NCBI GenBank assembly: GCA_037892935.1
Contig: JAYXKI010000007.1
Location: 434,001-498,000 of the forward strand
Reading direction: 5' to 3'
Origin: Phlebopus portentosus
Taxonomy: Eukaryota > Basidiomycota > Agaricomycetes > Boletales > Boletinellaceae
Length of the DNA stretch: 64,000 nucleotides
Positions 36,401 to 48,600 of the stretch are shown here, one piece after another. A program made the translations under genes and the position numbers. The first letter of the stretch is position 1, and the number at the start of each line of letters is the position of its first letter. The notes beneath the pieces were generated by a model, which was not told where the DNA came from, made no database searches, and was given only the letters and a program-made list of their open reading frames with translations.

Positions 36401-36794
36401 AAGCTGTTGTGGCCGTCCAGACTGCGAGTGGCCGGGTGAAGCGAGCAACGATAACGAAGATTACTTTGTTGTCGAGAAGATCCTCGGAAGGTCCGTCGCG
36501 GACGTCAACAGTCCGAAGCGCATTTATCTATGGCTCATTAAATGGAGTGGGTAAGCAATGCCGTTTTCAGTCTCTTGATTGCGCGATCTGATAGGCACTC
36601 TTAGTTATCATATCAAGGAGTGTGATTGGCTAGAGGAATCCCAACTTCCAAACGCGGATGCCCTTATTCGTGCATTTTACTCTGCAGCAGCCAAAGAAGG
36701 CATGAAGGTGCGAGACGACGAGTCCATATATCTGCTGCAGGAAGTGCGGAAAGTCCTGCACCTTGCTCTAAAGGGAGGATGGAAGTGGGCATAA
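33456..36794 (+). CDS. Chromodomain protein with AT-hook and PHD-like finger
   Basis: Likely nuclear chromatin-binding protein; I do not recognise a named orthologue. The start at 33456 (MDKDAPLCSS) is preferred; 33381 is possible. Residues about 100-270 form coiled coils (RLQKMENMVGEHLGRTELAL). A low-complexity Ser/Asp/Glu region follows. A Cys-His finger-like segment, WCPNGCMLSYPDKLSLNRH, precedes an AT-hook-type RRGRPRKSKSK. Spliced exons then give a PHD-like finger: FLQCDRCDSSYHYRCIGV and EFICPPCVHL. Only one upstream cysteine (EKCDWP) is visible where PHD needs a pair. Next come CCGRPDC, the chromodomain YFVVEKILGRSVADV with YLWLIKWSG, and across an intron YHIKECDWLEESQL. TAA is at 36792-36794. 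Introns cluster in the last kilobase. Confidence 0.75.
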
Positions 36795-37435
36795 ATTTGA
36801 GTGACGTCTCAATTCTCCCTCGAGTCGCTTATGCGTCCTATGCCTTGGCCTCCTCTGTTCAATTTTTAACACAATTTCTCTTCTCAGCTGCCCAAGAGCA
36901 AATCGCTGTACCATCTTTGCTTTATCCACTTCGATTTTCTCCGTCGCGACATCCAAATAGTTCAGATGCGCCCCTTATCGTCATTTATGACTGTTTCCTT
37001 CATATCTCGCTTTGTTCACGCTGTCTTCTTCCATGTCTCACCATAAATACACGCGCGTATATTCGCTATGCCTCTCCTACTCGTACATAGTATGTTGCCT
37101 GTCTTGCTCTTGTGGCGATACCATCGAGCGTCTTGTAGTCCCAATATAGACATTATGTGCCATCCTGTAATCAGTTCACTGGATAGTAGTGACATGCCCT
37201 GGTCAGTCACTGCATCAAATCGCGCAAGAAATCGTGAGGTTCAACGGCTGCTGCTTGTTCTTAGTGGAGGTGTCGTTCGGGTGCTGCGAATAGGCTGATA
37301 CAAAGCTCTCGTAAAAGCGAAAAGGATGGTCCAATTCCTTCATTTCTTCGTAGCATAGCATAATGAGGTTGATATACATGAACAATACCACGTCCTTTTC
37401 AGACGTTGGATAGGTAAACATGCATCAGGAAACAA
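36795..37435. other. Convergent intergenic region
   Basis: 3' ends of the chromodomain gene (+) and the TPR gene (-). The open frames here show no domain features. No repeat or RNA gene recognised. Confidence 0.4.
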
Positions 37436-39537
37436 TCAATTTTGATGTGTTGTCGGCTCGTCTTCCTTTGTCCTCTGCCTCACCATCTCCTCCCACTCCT
37501 TCAGAGCCATTGCGTTCATGTGAGACTGAATGGAAGTCTTTCCTTCGGCGATACTCTGCTTCACCGCCTTCATTGCTTGTTCCAACTTCTCCAATTCCTC
37601 CATCTTCGCAACTGCCATAAATGCCTGGATCTGCTTCGCTTCACGCCTTGTATCCGGAGCGTCGCCTACTCGCAACAAAAGCAGTGACTTCTGCAGGTAA
37701 TTATTCGCTGCTCCTAGGTCTCCAAGGTTCTGCGTAATTAAATAAAGTGTAAGACAGACCACACTCGATTAGATTAACTGATGACTTGCCAGGAGATAAA
37801 TACCCGCCAGTCTCAGGGAAATGCCGTACTCAAACATGAGTTCGAAAATTATCTCGTATTTTCTGGACAGTATGAGCTTCCAATCGGACCCATTCACTTC
37901 GAGGATTTGCTGCGATTTGCCCATTATATCGTTACAAAGCCTGCTATCCCTTGAAATTACGTGAAGCCGGTACAACCATTCCACCGCGTGTACTTCGGAC
38001 TCTAATTGTCGCAGGTGCAGGTCCATATGGCGGTTGACTATTCGAAGGAGGTGAACGATATCCGTCCAGTACGCTAATGTGACGTCTTCGAGCTTTCTAG
38101 TTGCCAAGATGGACTTGAGCATATCACAGGCTGCTGTGTAGGAACGAAGAGCGATACTTATTTGAACTCAGTAAGCGAGGTGCTATTGATTGGAAGAAAA
38201 TACTGAAGGACATACTCTGGGCGTCCGTGTTTTTCTGCGTACATCCCAATCCTCTCGAGAGGGACAGCAATGGCACTTATGACATCCCGTACATGCCATC
38301 TGAGAAGCGGAAGTGCGTCCTCTGATTTGGTATCCTCGTCCATGGTAATGACGGAAGAGATGGAGGTTTCTTTGTCGACTTCTGTCATTACTGGAGGATC
38401 TTCTTTCGACTCGATCTGAGCAGAAAGTTCAGTTGAGAGCCCAGTGAAGGAAGCGTCGTGGCTTGCAAACTCTTCCGCATCTGATATCAGTCTAGCGTAA
38501 TTTAACACGTTGACATCCTTGCAAGATGGTAATAATCTGATTGATTCACGGATTGCGCGCGTCAACCATTTCCCTTCAGCCTTTGGTTCGACCATCTCCG
38601 ACAAGCTTGACAGCTTGAGGAAGGCAGAAATAAGATGCCGTCTCCCCATAATTTCTAATTCGCTATGCGTATCCACTTGATTATCCGACAGAGAATCTGC
38701 AGCGACGACGCTAAATTCCTCGCAGGTTGCATCTGATTTACATATAAACTTACCACTGGGTAAGGGAGACTTCTGAAAACGGGTTTGATACAACTGGATC
38801 GCCTGCTCAAGCAACCTATAAGCCTTGATACTCTGATGATCCTTTTCTAGAGCATCCGCAAACCACATCGCGATACCTAACATCTTTATAGGCGGATCAG
38901 GACTAAGAGCGTCAACTGGAGTGTCCTGTAAAGTCTTCCAGACTCTGTATGAGAACGGAACTTGTAAGTAGATGATTCATAGAGAGACTGAAAATGGACG
39001 CGAACTTTGTTAGAATATCTACAAGTTCCTCGTCCTTTCCAGCTGCTTGTGCGATCCGTGCCGAGATCAATGGTAGGCGAAGCGATTCCGGCCATGTTGA
39101 TAGTTCTGGAGAGTGAAGACTGAGAGGTAGTGAGTAAGCCATGAGGAAATGAATACGTGAACACCTTACGAAGTCCATAGCTCCGAGATAGCCCAGGCAA
39201 CAGGCAACAGACAGACAGCTGTAGTGACTTTCAAAAGTATCCCGAAGAATCTTCGGAACTTGCGCAAACCACCGGTAGCAGCACTCGGAACTGTCGCGTA
39301 GCACCGCCGTGTACTACATATAGTCAAGTCTGGTAGGTTTGCATGTTTTTGAGCAGTCCGCGCACGAAATTGGAGAAAAGATTGAGGCGCGAATTGTGTA
39401 CTAATGTGTTTCACAAAAACATGCTGGTTCTGGATGATTTGAGAGGGTCTGAAATTGGACTTTGGTGTCAAGATGATCCTCTTTGCCAATGATAACCTCT
39501 GAGCATTTTGCTTCAATGAGTACGCTAAAGCCAACAT
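37436..39537 (-). CDS. Mitochondrial TPR-type membrane protein, possibly Mgr3-like
   Basis: Start at 39537. The first 85 residues are rich in Arg, Lys, Gln and Ser with almost no acidic residues and end in RRCYATVPSAA, a typical mitochondrial presequence. A hydrophobic span follows (GILLKVTTAVCLLPVAWAIS). The rest is helical with TPR-like repeats: MLGIAMWFADALEKDHQSIK, RLLEQAIQLYQTRF, ALRSYTAACDMLKSILATRK and NLGDLGAANNYLQKSLLLLR. It ends with a charged helix. Four or five exons are joined by GT-AG sites. This layout (presequence, one membrane span, TPR repeats facing the matrix or intermembrane space) resembles Mgr3, an adaptor of the i-AAA protease in yeast, but the sequence is too diverged to be sure by eye. 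Confidence 0.55.
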
Positions 39538-39903
39538 GATTCCCAAGGTATTGCTTGTGTGCTACGGACTGAGCCGGTGATGAGTGAAGCTGAGAGTGCC
39601 GTACGCGTGTGATATTTGTGAACTGAAGAGGGCAGAACACGTGATCGAAACGTCCTTTCTTACGTCATGTCGTAATTAAGTAATTTCATAGAGCGGACAC
39701 GACGCGTTCCCAACAGTGACTTTGCCTAGTGCAATACATTCCTACTCATTGCCTTGGTGGTCATTTTGCCTGCAAACCACGCTGGAGTGCTCGACGTTCC
39801 TCCTACAGGCATAGTGATCTGCTTATTTATCTTTTGACACTAAAGCATTGGACGTCCACTCGTTGCGCGGAGCACTTACTGGACCATCAACCGAGGTCCG
39901 GGG
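39538..39903. promoter_or_regulatory. Divergent promoter region, TPR gene and TLG1
   Basis: 366 bases lie between the two start codons. No strong motif was recognised. Shared promoter use is inferred from spacing. Confidence 0.35.
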
Positions 39904-40983
39904 ATGTCAGCAGACACAGACCCATACCATGAGGTGCAAAGCGAAATGCAGAGTACTCTCGCCTCAGCTGGAACTCTTTTGTCAAGCTTCAGACGAATAC
40001 AAGGTATGGCACCGTCAAGGGGGCGAGGTGAAGAAAGTGAAGAACTATCGTACGCAAGAAGCGAACTGAAGGCAACGTTGAGTGCTTTGGAAGCAGACCT
40101 GGAAGACCTTGAAGAAAGCGTAAGGTACGCCCCTTTGCTTTATCTGCTTCTCATATCCATTGACGTGGATGAATGTCTAACCGGATAGAGTCGTCGAAAC
40201 GACCGGCGCGAGCTTCTTTGGCCTGAACGAAACGGAAGTGCAGAAACGGCGAAAGTACGTCCGAGACGTGCGGAAGGAACTTGACGTGCGTAAAATACAT
40301 CTCGTTCTCAGGAACGGCAGAACTGACTTTCAAGGCGATTGTGCATTCGTCAAGGACTAGGACATGCGCGCTGAAGTAGCTTCCTCGGAGGGATTTGGCT
40401 CGTCAAGCACATCACGCTATGCACCCTCTTCCCCGACTTCGCGACCCAAGTCGACGTTTGTAGATCCACTCCAGCGTCCTAGTAATGGAAAGTCAAATGA
40501 TGAGGATGTAGACGAGCAGACAGAATGGAGTCGTATGGAGCAACAGGCAGGTTTATTCTACTTAGTACCACTCTCTTGCGCCTTGACTGATTGTAGCTGT
40601 CCAGATGATCATGCGGGAACAGGACAAGACGATAGATTCCATCACAGGCACGGTCGTGACTTTGACTGAACAAGCGGGGTTAATGGGAAGAGAGATCGGA
40701 GAACACATAGAGTAAGCATTCTACCGTTTGAAGTCAATAATACTGACCATAAATTCCAAGACTACTCGAGGACCTCGGGCAGAATGTCGACAGAACGGAG
40801 TCAAAGCTGAATAAGTCCCTAAAGAGGATTAAGCGGTTCGTCCGTGAAACGGAGGGTGAGTTTGCTTTCTACATCGAAGCTGGAGACCACTAAATCAAAA
40901 CTACAGAAACAAAGAGCGGATGGTGTATCGGCATTTTGATTGTTATTTTGTGTATTCTTTTGTTGATGGTGATTCTTGTTTGA
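39904..40983 (+). CDS. TLG1: t-SNARE Tlg1 (syntaxin-6 / Qc type) of late Golgi and endosome
   Basis: SNARE for traffic from endosomes to the late Golgi. The N-terminus, MSADTDPYHEVQSEMQSTLA, starts the syntaxin-6-type three-helix bundle (SELKATLSALEADLEDLEES). Exons 2 and 3 give RRKYVRDVRKEL and a Ser/Pro linker (SSTSRYAPSSPTSRPKSTF). The SNARE motif spans two introns: MIMREQDKTIDSITGTVVTL, EQAGLMGREIGEHI, then LLEDLGQNVDRTESKLNKSL. A single C-terminal anchor (WCIGILIVILCILLLMVILV) ends the protein, with TGA at 40981-40983. This is the normal Qc layout and length. It is head-to-head with the TPR gene. Confidence 0.9.
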
Positions 40984-41501
40984 ACACTGTGTGGTGGTAC
41001 GCTTTGTTTCGTTCTTTCGTTACATACTCTCATGTAATACAGACACGACTGTCTGGGCCTCTTTATAATCCCTAAATTTAGACCATTGTAATCGTTATGA
41101 ATTGTTTAGTAACCAAATTGGGGCAAAGATTTTCTCCTCATGAAGATCGACTGGGTTTGTTCTCTCCACCACCATCACAGGACGACTTTCACCGACAAGT
41201 GTTGCATGACTCCCGAAGCACAGTTCTGTTTAGCTAAGAACGATTTCTACAAATTCAAAGCTGCCGGATTGCTCGGAGAATGGCTCGACTACATAGTAAT
41301 TTTGCGCGTTCAATTTGCAATAGCATGATGAAATAGCTCTGACGTGCCCACCTTTGCTTATCTATGGAGCAGCAGCTTGCTTTGCGCTCCATTTCTGCGT
41401 ATGCCTGGAGCGAGCAATGGGGTCCATCTCACCGCACTTCAGAGACTACTTGGTTTTTTTGCTCGGAGGGTCACGGCTAGAACACATGCCTCGATACCCT
41501 T
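40984..41501. other. Intergenic region before the channel gene
   Basis: 3' flank of TLG1 and upstream region of the CSC1-like gene. Frames at 41140-41727 overlap the leader and first exon in the wrong frame and are shadows. No repeat or RNA recognised. Confidence 0.4.
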
Positions 41502-42082
41502 ATGCCAACTTCAAATCATGCGTTACTCGTTAACGTCGTCCTCCTGCTGTGCATTCTTTCCTCGCTCGTGCAAGCGCAACATGCCCCATCAAACAGCTAC
41601 CCGACCATCATCCATCATCCGAGAGCGGACAATACCACGGAAATCCAGACAACGGCGAAGAACAAGTCGACATCGACGTTCCTCACCTCACTCTGGACAA
41701 ACGGGGCCATCTTCGCGGCTGAACTAATTGCATTCTCGTTTCTGCGCCCGCATTTTACGGCGATATATGAGCCCAGAACGTATGTTCCTAAAGACGAGAG
41801 GTAAGTCCGAATCGATGCTTTCATTGCTCCCAACCTGTTGTCTCTTGTATCGCAATTACTTCATGTAGCTAACATATGGTCTCAGTAAGCGATCTGAAGG
41901 ACTTGGGAGGTCACCATTCTCCTGGCCAATAAAGATCTGGGATAAAAATTTTGACACCGTTTTACGCCATAATGGAGTTGACGCCTACCTCTTTGTCCGT
42001 TTCCAACGAATGATGGTGCAAATCTTTGGACCTATCTGGGTCGTTTCGTGGAGCGTACTTCTCCCTGTCACAGGTGTCGATG

Positions 42083-42087
42083 GTGGT
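42083..42087. repeat. Target-site duplication GTGGT, left copy
   Basis: GTGGT directly precedes the left LTR and is repeated exactly at 52046-52050. Removing the element plus one copy joins GGT GGT to GCG GAT in frame, which supports this choice of boundaries over alternatives. Confidence 0.85.
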
Positions 42088-42329
42088 TGTGACGAATGGT
42101 AAGATTCGGTCACACGAGAGATTCCTCTGGCACTCAGATCACACCGTTACTGACTGGATTAACCGTAGTATTAGAGTGATAGTCGAGAGGGAAGAATCCC
42201 TCTTACATTTGCTATCTACCAGCTATATAAACTAAACTACACATGGGGGAAACGTGAAAACTAAAGCTAACTAAATGCATAGGGTCGCGCTCACATAAGC
42301 TATTGGTAAGATACTTAGTCATATGGTTC
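42088..42329 (-). repeat. 3' LTR (element sense)
   Basis: Starts TGTGACGAATGG on the plus strand. Identical to the other LTR from 42088 to 42327. The last two plus-strand bases here (TC, 42328-42329) differ from CA at 52044-52045 in the other copy. It contains a TATATAA motif near 42224. A consensus GTAAGA splice donor lies at 42099 in host-sense orientation. Confidence 0.9.
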
Positions 42330-42361
42330 CGCGCGTAACGTCTGCGTTACGCTGCGGAACC
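42325..42361. repeat. Hairpin overlapping the LTR-internal junction
   Basis: A 16 bp stem (GGTTCCGC...CGTAACG against its complement) with a 4-base loop (TCTG) and one bulged base. It starts inside the last bases of the LTR and sits where a polypurine tract would be expected in element sense. Confidence 0.85.
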
Positions 42362-42378
42362 CTATGGAGGAAAGCATG

Positions 42379-42550
42379 GTGACGGTTACTTCGTCACATA
42401 CGCCCTCCAGAACTTGTCTACAAGTTCTTATAGTAAAGTAGCATAATGGAATAAACATAATCTATGTATAGAATTTATATTCCAAGTGTGAATTCATAAG
42501 GACGGCATAAAACATATCTAAGACAAGTCGATCGGGTAAACGATCGACTT
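42379..42550. repeat. Three further hairpins in the element's 3' non-coding region
   Basis: Perfect stems at 42379-42397 (GTGACG, 7-base loop), 42409-42428 (AGAACTTG, 4-base loop) and 42525-42550 (AAGTCGATCG, 6-base loop). They lie between the gag-pol stop and the LTR. In addition TTCGTCACA at 42390-42398 is the exact complement of the LTR edge TGTGACGAA. The remaining 42551-42651 holds nothing I recognise. Confidence 0.8.
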
Positions 42551-42651
42551 CGCCGATCATTTCCGTAAAAAGAGTTTACATAAGCAGCATAGAGGAGAGT
42601 AGCACACATATCACATCTCGCGCAGCAATGTACTATTAACGTTACTTGTCC

Positions 42652-45600
42652 TCAATCCTTCATGTCGTCGTCACCAAAGAGAGGCCCTTCTGGTATCGGA
42701 GTAGAACTACGCGCAGGGACATTGGAAAACGACGTGCCGGTCGTTGGCAAATTGGCGGACTTCGAGGTCATGAAGGTCATCGAAGTACTTGGCGTAGTAT
42801 CAACAACCTGTGCTGCGGACTGCGAGTGGGTGAGTGTGTTCGGGACTCGTACGGAGGGTTGACTCGGCCCATCAAACTTGGACGAGCTCGCGAGGTTGGG
42901 AAGAACGGCAGGACGAATCAACGAAAGTGTGGTATCATCCCCCACTTTTGGTTCGTCGGGCCGCTTTTCGATTCCCGGGGTGAGTTTACGCTGGGCTGCC
43001 CGGTTTCGACGACTATACGGGGCACTACCTTCTCGGAAACGAGCCTCACGGACTTTTGAACCTGTCGGCGAGTTATTCAGTGACAAAACTAAACTTGTTC
43101 TGGAGTAGAGTATCAACTGTATACCTTGATTCGAGGCAAGATTCTTGCGTCTCGAATAGTCGAAATGGTTCTGGATCGCTTCAGCGAGGTGCCTCGGGTC
43201 TGCAAACGGGGGCAAGGCTGCCAACGCATAGAAATCCGGTACGTGTCCATTATACAACCTGCGTATAATCAAATAACGCTCTGGTTGATTAACACCAGGC
43301 GGGATCGAGTTCGTCTCGATGTATCGATGGAATTCGAAGACCTTCCTCAATTCGGCGGCTAGGAATACATACGACGTGGACGTGGCCGTGTCAAACGTGG
43401 CCCAGGACTGGGTGATTGGGCCAGTATCCGGCTCAGTGAATCTTTCGGGAGGTGCATTCGGAACATTCGAGTTCGGGGCAAAGAAGTTGACTGGGAGGCT
43501 GTCAGAATTCATAGTAAGCGTTTTGGATATTCTTCTGAACTTCTTCCAGTGCTTCTTATGTGAGTCCTTTAGTTGGTACACGTTGTTTACATGCAGAGAG
43601 GCTAAAATTGCCTCGTGCTCTACCCAAACGGTATGTACAGTTATCTGTGGATCATCTGTATCCGGCTCATCATTCCCCATAGGCAGGTTCTCTATAGAAT
43701 CGACACCCAGGACCTCGAGGTACGTATTAAGTGCCTCGAGATGCTTTACTTTCTCGTATGGAAGCCATGTGTGGTCTCCGGCTTTCCATACGACCTTGAA
43801 CAATGAATCCGTACCTTTCCCATAATGGGTATCTATCGATTCGACAACCCATTCGTTAGTACCGTCCTCCAAATTAGTTACTTGGCTGATATCCCTTCCA
43901 GGAAACAATCTATCATCGTTCGGCATATGTATTCTTAACAAAGATGCATGGAAAATGGGGTGTATGCCTCGATTTTTCAAACTTCTAGGTAAGTCGATCT
44001 CATATGAATCGTTTCCAGCGACCCTAAGTATCTTGTAGGGCCCTATGAACTTAGGTACTAATTTTCGTGCACGTTGCTTTGGTAAGTTCATGTTCTTTGT
44101 TGACAGATATACCAAATCTCCGATTTCGAATGGTGACATCCGCCGATGTCTATTAGCTTGCCTCGTTTGTTTTACCCTAGCTTGTAAGATGGAGTCGTGT
44201 GCTGACATGATTGCTTCTTTCAGCTTCAATGCAAAAGTTCTTACCCCCGGGTACTCGTCTTGGCTCGGATCATTCCATATCATAGAACGAGGCATTCTTC
44301 CATAGTTCAGGAAGAAAGGTGCGTAACCAGTTGTTTCTGATCTTGCAGAATTGACTGCAAACTCAATCATAGGTAATTTCATCACCCAATCTTTCTGGTT
44401 CGGTGAAACACATTGTCTCAGCATTTGAGCAATCGTTTTATTCATTCGCTCTGTAGCTCCATCGGTTTGTGGATGGTAAGCACTTGATAGCCTCAATTTG
44501 ACATTAAGCAATTTATTCAAGTGTTTCCACAGCGTGCTTGTGAATAGTGATCCTCGATCGCTCACAATCGATTCAGGTAAGCCATGCAATTTGTATACAT
44601 TTTCGAATATTAACTCAGCAAACTCTTTGGCTCTGTACGTTTGCTTACAAGGTAGCAAATGAACCATTCCGGTGAGTAAACATACAATCGTGCATATCAT
44701 ATCAAACGAACTAAGTCGATTCTTGGATTCGGGAAACGGTCCTACAAAATCCATACCAATAGTTTGCCAGGGTCGCGTTGGTGCATTCAATGGATTCAAC
44801 AATCCATATGGTCTTTGGTGATTCGGCTTCGAAATCTTACAGGTATGACATGAATCACAATATGAGCTAATATCTGATACCATTTCTTTCCACCAGACTT
44901 GGTCTCTCAGATATTGCAATGTTTTCCGTGCTCCCAAGTGTGCTAGAATTGAATGTGCGTGCTCAATTACAATTTCTCGTGCACTCCTGTTGTTAATCAG
45001 AATTTTGGGTATACATAGCAGATACCTCTCGCCCTCCCGTCGAAATATCAATCCATTTTCGACGTGAAAATTTTTGTAGTGGGCAGGATTCTCCATGATC
45101 AGTTTGAAAAACTGATCTTCGTGAAATCGATTTTTCAAACAGTTAGGAAACTGGATTTGCGGTTGTGCTTGTGCAATCACATCGGTGAGCGTTGGTTCTA
45201 TTGATTGTTGTAAATTTTGAATATCTGACTGTATTGTAGGAAATTGTGGATCAATGGTGTCCATTTCCTTGCCTGTATGCGTTGATTCGGAAGTCGCGAC
45301 TTGCGAAGGTTCAGATGGGATTGGCGCGTGAGGACGATCTTGGATCGTCTTGCTATTTCCAGTGATTGGCTCAGAGGATAGATCAGTGAGTCGATCTTTT
45401 TGCTGAGTCGCGTCTTTCTCACGCAGATCGTTTTGTCGATCATCGAGACCGTTGTTGCTAGGTGTGTCGCGGTTTCGGATTCTCAAAGTCACTTTTTTAA
45501 TTCGTGGTCTTTGCATTCCGCCCTCCTGAATATTAGACAAATTATCTTGCTGTTCTCCTCTTTTGAAGGTAATTCGGAGTCGTTTAGGTACGTTCATAGC

Positions 45601-48600
45601 TATGTTTGAAAGTCGATCCATGTTCTCATGGATTGGAATAGAATACATATGAAGTATATGCGTTGGATTGACTAGTATTGGGCTTGCACCTTTGTTTTCC
45701 AAGCGACTTAATATTGGTATGTCGTCCTCATCGATCTGGTTTGTGTATTCTGGTCTAGTTCGAACTGTACCAGGTAAGTCTTCTGCATATATGCGTGATA
45801 ATGCATCTGCTAAGATATTTTCAGTTCCTGCAACATAGATTACTTCGAAGTCGAAATCCGACAATTTCTCTATCCATCTAGCTTGTCTGCCACTTAGATT
45901 CGGCTGTTCGAATAAGTGTTGCAGTGGTTTATGATCTGTAAACCATCGGAAATGTGCTCCTTGAAGTAAGTTTTTGTGTCTGAGCATAGTCTCGACTCCT
46001 GCTAACAATTCCTTGTCATGTACAGGATAGTTCTGCTGTGCAGAATTCAACTTAGCGGAATAAAATGCAGCGACCTTTGCATTTTGCCAGTCTTCTCCTT
46101 GGCTGATTATTCCTCCAATTCCAGTGTGAGACGCGTCTGTAGTTACATTGATTGGAGGTGCGTTCTTTCCATACTGCAAAACTACGCGGTGATGATTCTG
46201 AAAATCATGTACCAGTTTTACAATTTGGTCAAACGCTCGTTGTTCAGTAAATGACCATCGAAATCGAGCAGTTTCACCCGAAATATTGGTAAGTACTCCC
46301 ATTGGTATTCTTAGTTGTGGAATGTTCGGTGCTAAATATCCTACTGCTCCTAAGAATCGTTTCAACGAATCTTTGCTGCTCGGTACCTTCCATTTCTGAA
46401 TCGAATCTATTTTATGTGGGTCCATTCTGATACCATTATCGTCGACTATATGTCCTAATATGCGTAATTCTGATTGGAACAGTTGCATTTTGTGTTCGCT
46501 AAGGTAAAACTGTTCTTTGCGCAAAATGTCGATAACAATTTTCAGATGTCGAATGTGATCTTCGACCGTATCAGAATATATCACCAGGTCATCAAGATAG
46601 ATATCCATCCAATCTCCCAGGTATGGTTGAAAGATATGATTCATTAGAGCTTGGTACGTCGCTCCACTATTACAATCTCCCAATTGCATTACTTGACTAA
46701 CCATTGTGCCGTCAGGTGTATTGAATATAGTTCTCGATACATGTTCTGGGACAACTCGAATTTGCTCGTAAGCATCTTTTCCATCTATTAATGATCTGTA
46801 TTTCTTGGATGCGACTCTGCGAAGTACAGATTCAATGTCGGGCAATGGTGAAGATAATTTTCGAGTATTCGCGTTCCGATCTCGTAAGTCTACAACCGTT
46901 CTCAATCGAATCGGTTCGTCTTTATTCTTACGAGGTTTTTGCAGCAATAACATTGGCATTGCGTTTGAACCGGTAACTACTTTCCATCTTCCACTTTGAA
47001 TGTAGTCCTTACGTTTTTCTTTCCATTGTTCTCTCAAGGGATCTGGACATGTCGAACGACGAAATTTATATTTCTTAGTCTCGTCTATCAATGGAATAGA
47101 ATGATTTATTGCTCGAAGTGGTGGTAAGGAAGTTTGCGAAGCATCTTTGAATAGATCTCGTGCGTATTCCTTAATTTCCAGCCGGCATTTCTCAAGTTCG
47201 CGTTCGTAAGTGTCAATTACCATCGAAGAAAGGTTTGTGATTTGTTCACCTTCCAATGGTAATGGATCTGAGCTTTCGATCCAGATTCTTGGTTGGTTGA
47301 AACCAATCGAAACTTTGTGTTGGTACAAAAATGGTGTCCCTAGGATGATATCATAATTGTCCAAATTCATTATGTCGAAATGTCTCTTACATTTCACACT
47401 CCCAAACTTGAGTTCTGCCAAGGCACAGTAATTCACTTTCGTTCTCGATCCTTGGGCTGCCAATTGCACTGCTAACGGTTTTGCTAGTGGAATTCGTCTT
47501 AGACCAATCTGATCAGCAAATTTCGATGATACAAAGTCTGCAAGTGATCCTGAGTCGACCAAAGCTCTTGCAGGCTGTCCCTCAAGATGTACAATCACGA
47601 CTATGGGACTCGGGATACTTCTCTTGAAGTCTTTTGCGTAAGCAGATGTTCGTTCGAGCATAGGTACAGAATGTACGTTTTTCTTAGTCTGTACAGCGTT
47701 CACGGAGTAGCTCCTGACAATATATTCATACTTAATCTTTGTCACAGTATTTTCGTTTGCTCGCTCCAATATGCCATGTACTAGGTAAGCTAGTGCACAA
47801 TACACTAAGAATTCACATTCCTGCTCTGAGTAACCTCGCAACAAGTTTATAACTTGTTGATTAATCCATGGTACGTCCAAATCGAATAGTCGTGGTTCAA
47901 AATATTGCTCAATTCCAGGTTCGTCTAGGTGATCGAACAGTCTAGGGTTGAAGATATCTTCGATTTCTTCCCTTACCCCATTCGTATTCACAACATCTGG
48001 TGAGTATCTTGCTTCTCTTCCTAAAGCATACCATGTTCTTATGTCGAATTCAGGCATGTACGCCAATTCGACTGGTAACATGAATTCATCTCTGTCCCAC
48101 CAATCTTCGACACAGAAATATTCGTCATTTACTCTGGTAACCTGGAACCGTTTCGAAATGCCATACTGGTGTTTCCATTTCTTGACGCATTTTCGGTCAA
48201 ATGGGTAAGGTATCCCATTTTTCAAGCATTCAATCGCACCATAACTGAACGCATCCTTATATTCCCATGGTTTCTTTCCATTGCAACGTATCATTCTTGG
48301 TTTGGTGAATTTCCCTGTGTGATGTTTCAATGGTTTGACATTCAATTCGCGTTCTGATGCATTTGACTGATAGGTTACAAAATGGTTGGTGTTTAGTAGA
48401 TCCGTTCGAGACAAGCGGAACATGTCTCGTATGAGTTCGTAACTCATCGGATCGCTCTCCAACTCATCATCAGGTTCGTCGTATTCGGTCTCGTCAACAT
48501 ATATCATTGAGGCATTGATTGTATGTTGTCCAGCTGATGATGAAGCTCCTTGTGTAACCACTTCCAGGTCTAGGTACTGTTCGTCTCGATTCATCGAACG

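Noticed and set aside
42026..42235. Plus-strand open frame running from the channel exon into the LTR, repeated in 51655-51951
   Set aside because: It is the host exon reading into the LTR. The shared tail is identical only because both LTRs are identical, not because it is a gene.
42325..42345. TGGTTCCGC next to the left LTR as a tRNA primer-binding site in plus orientation
   Set aside because: The gag-pol frame is on the minus strand, so this is the 3' end of the element. The sequence is better explained as a hairpin arm.
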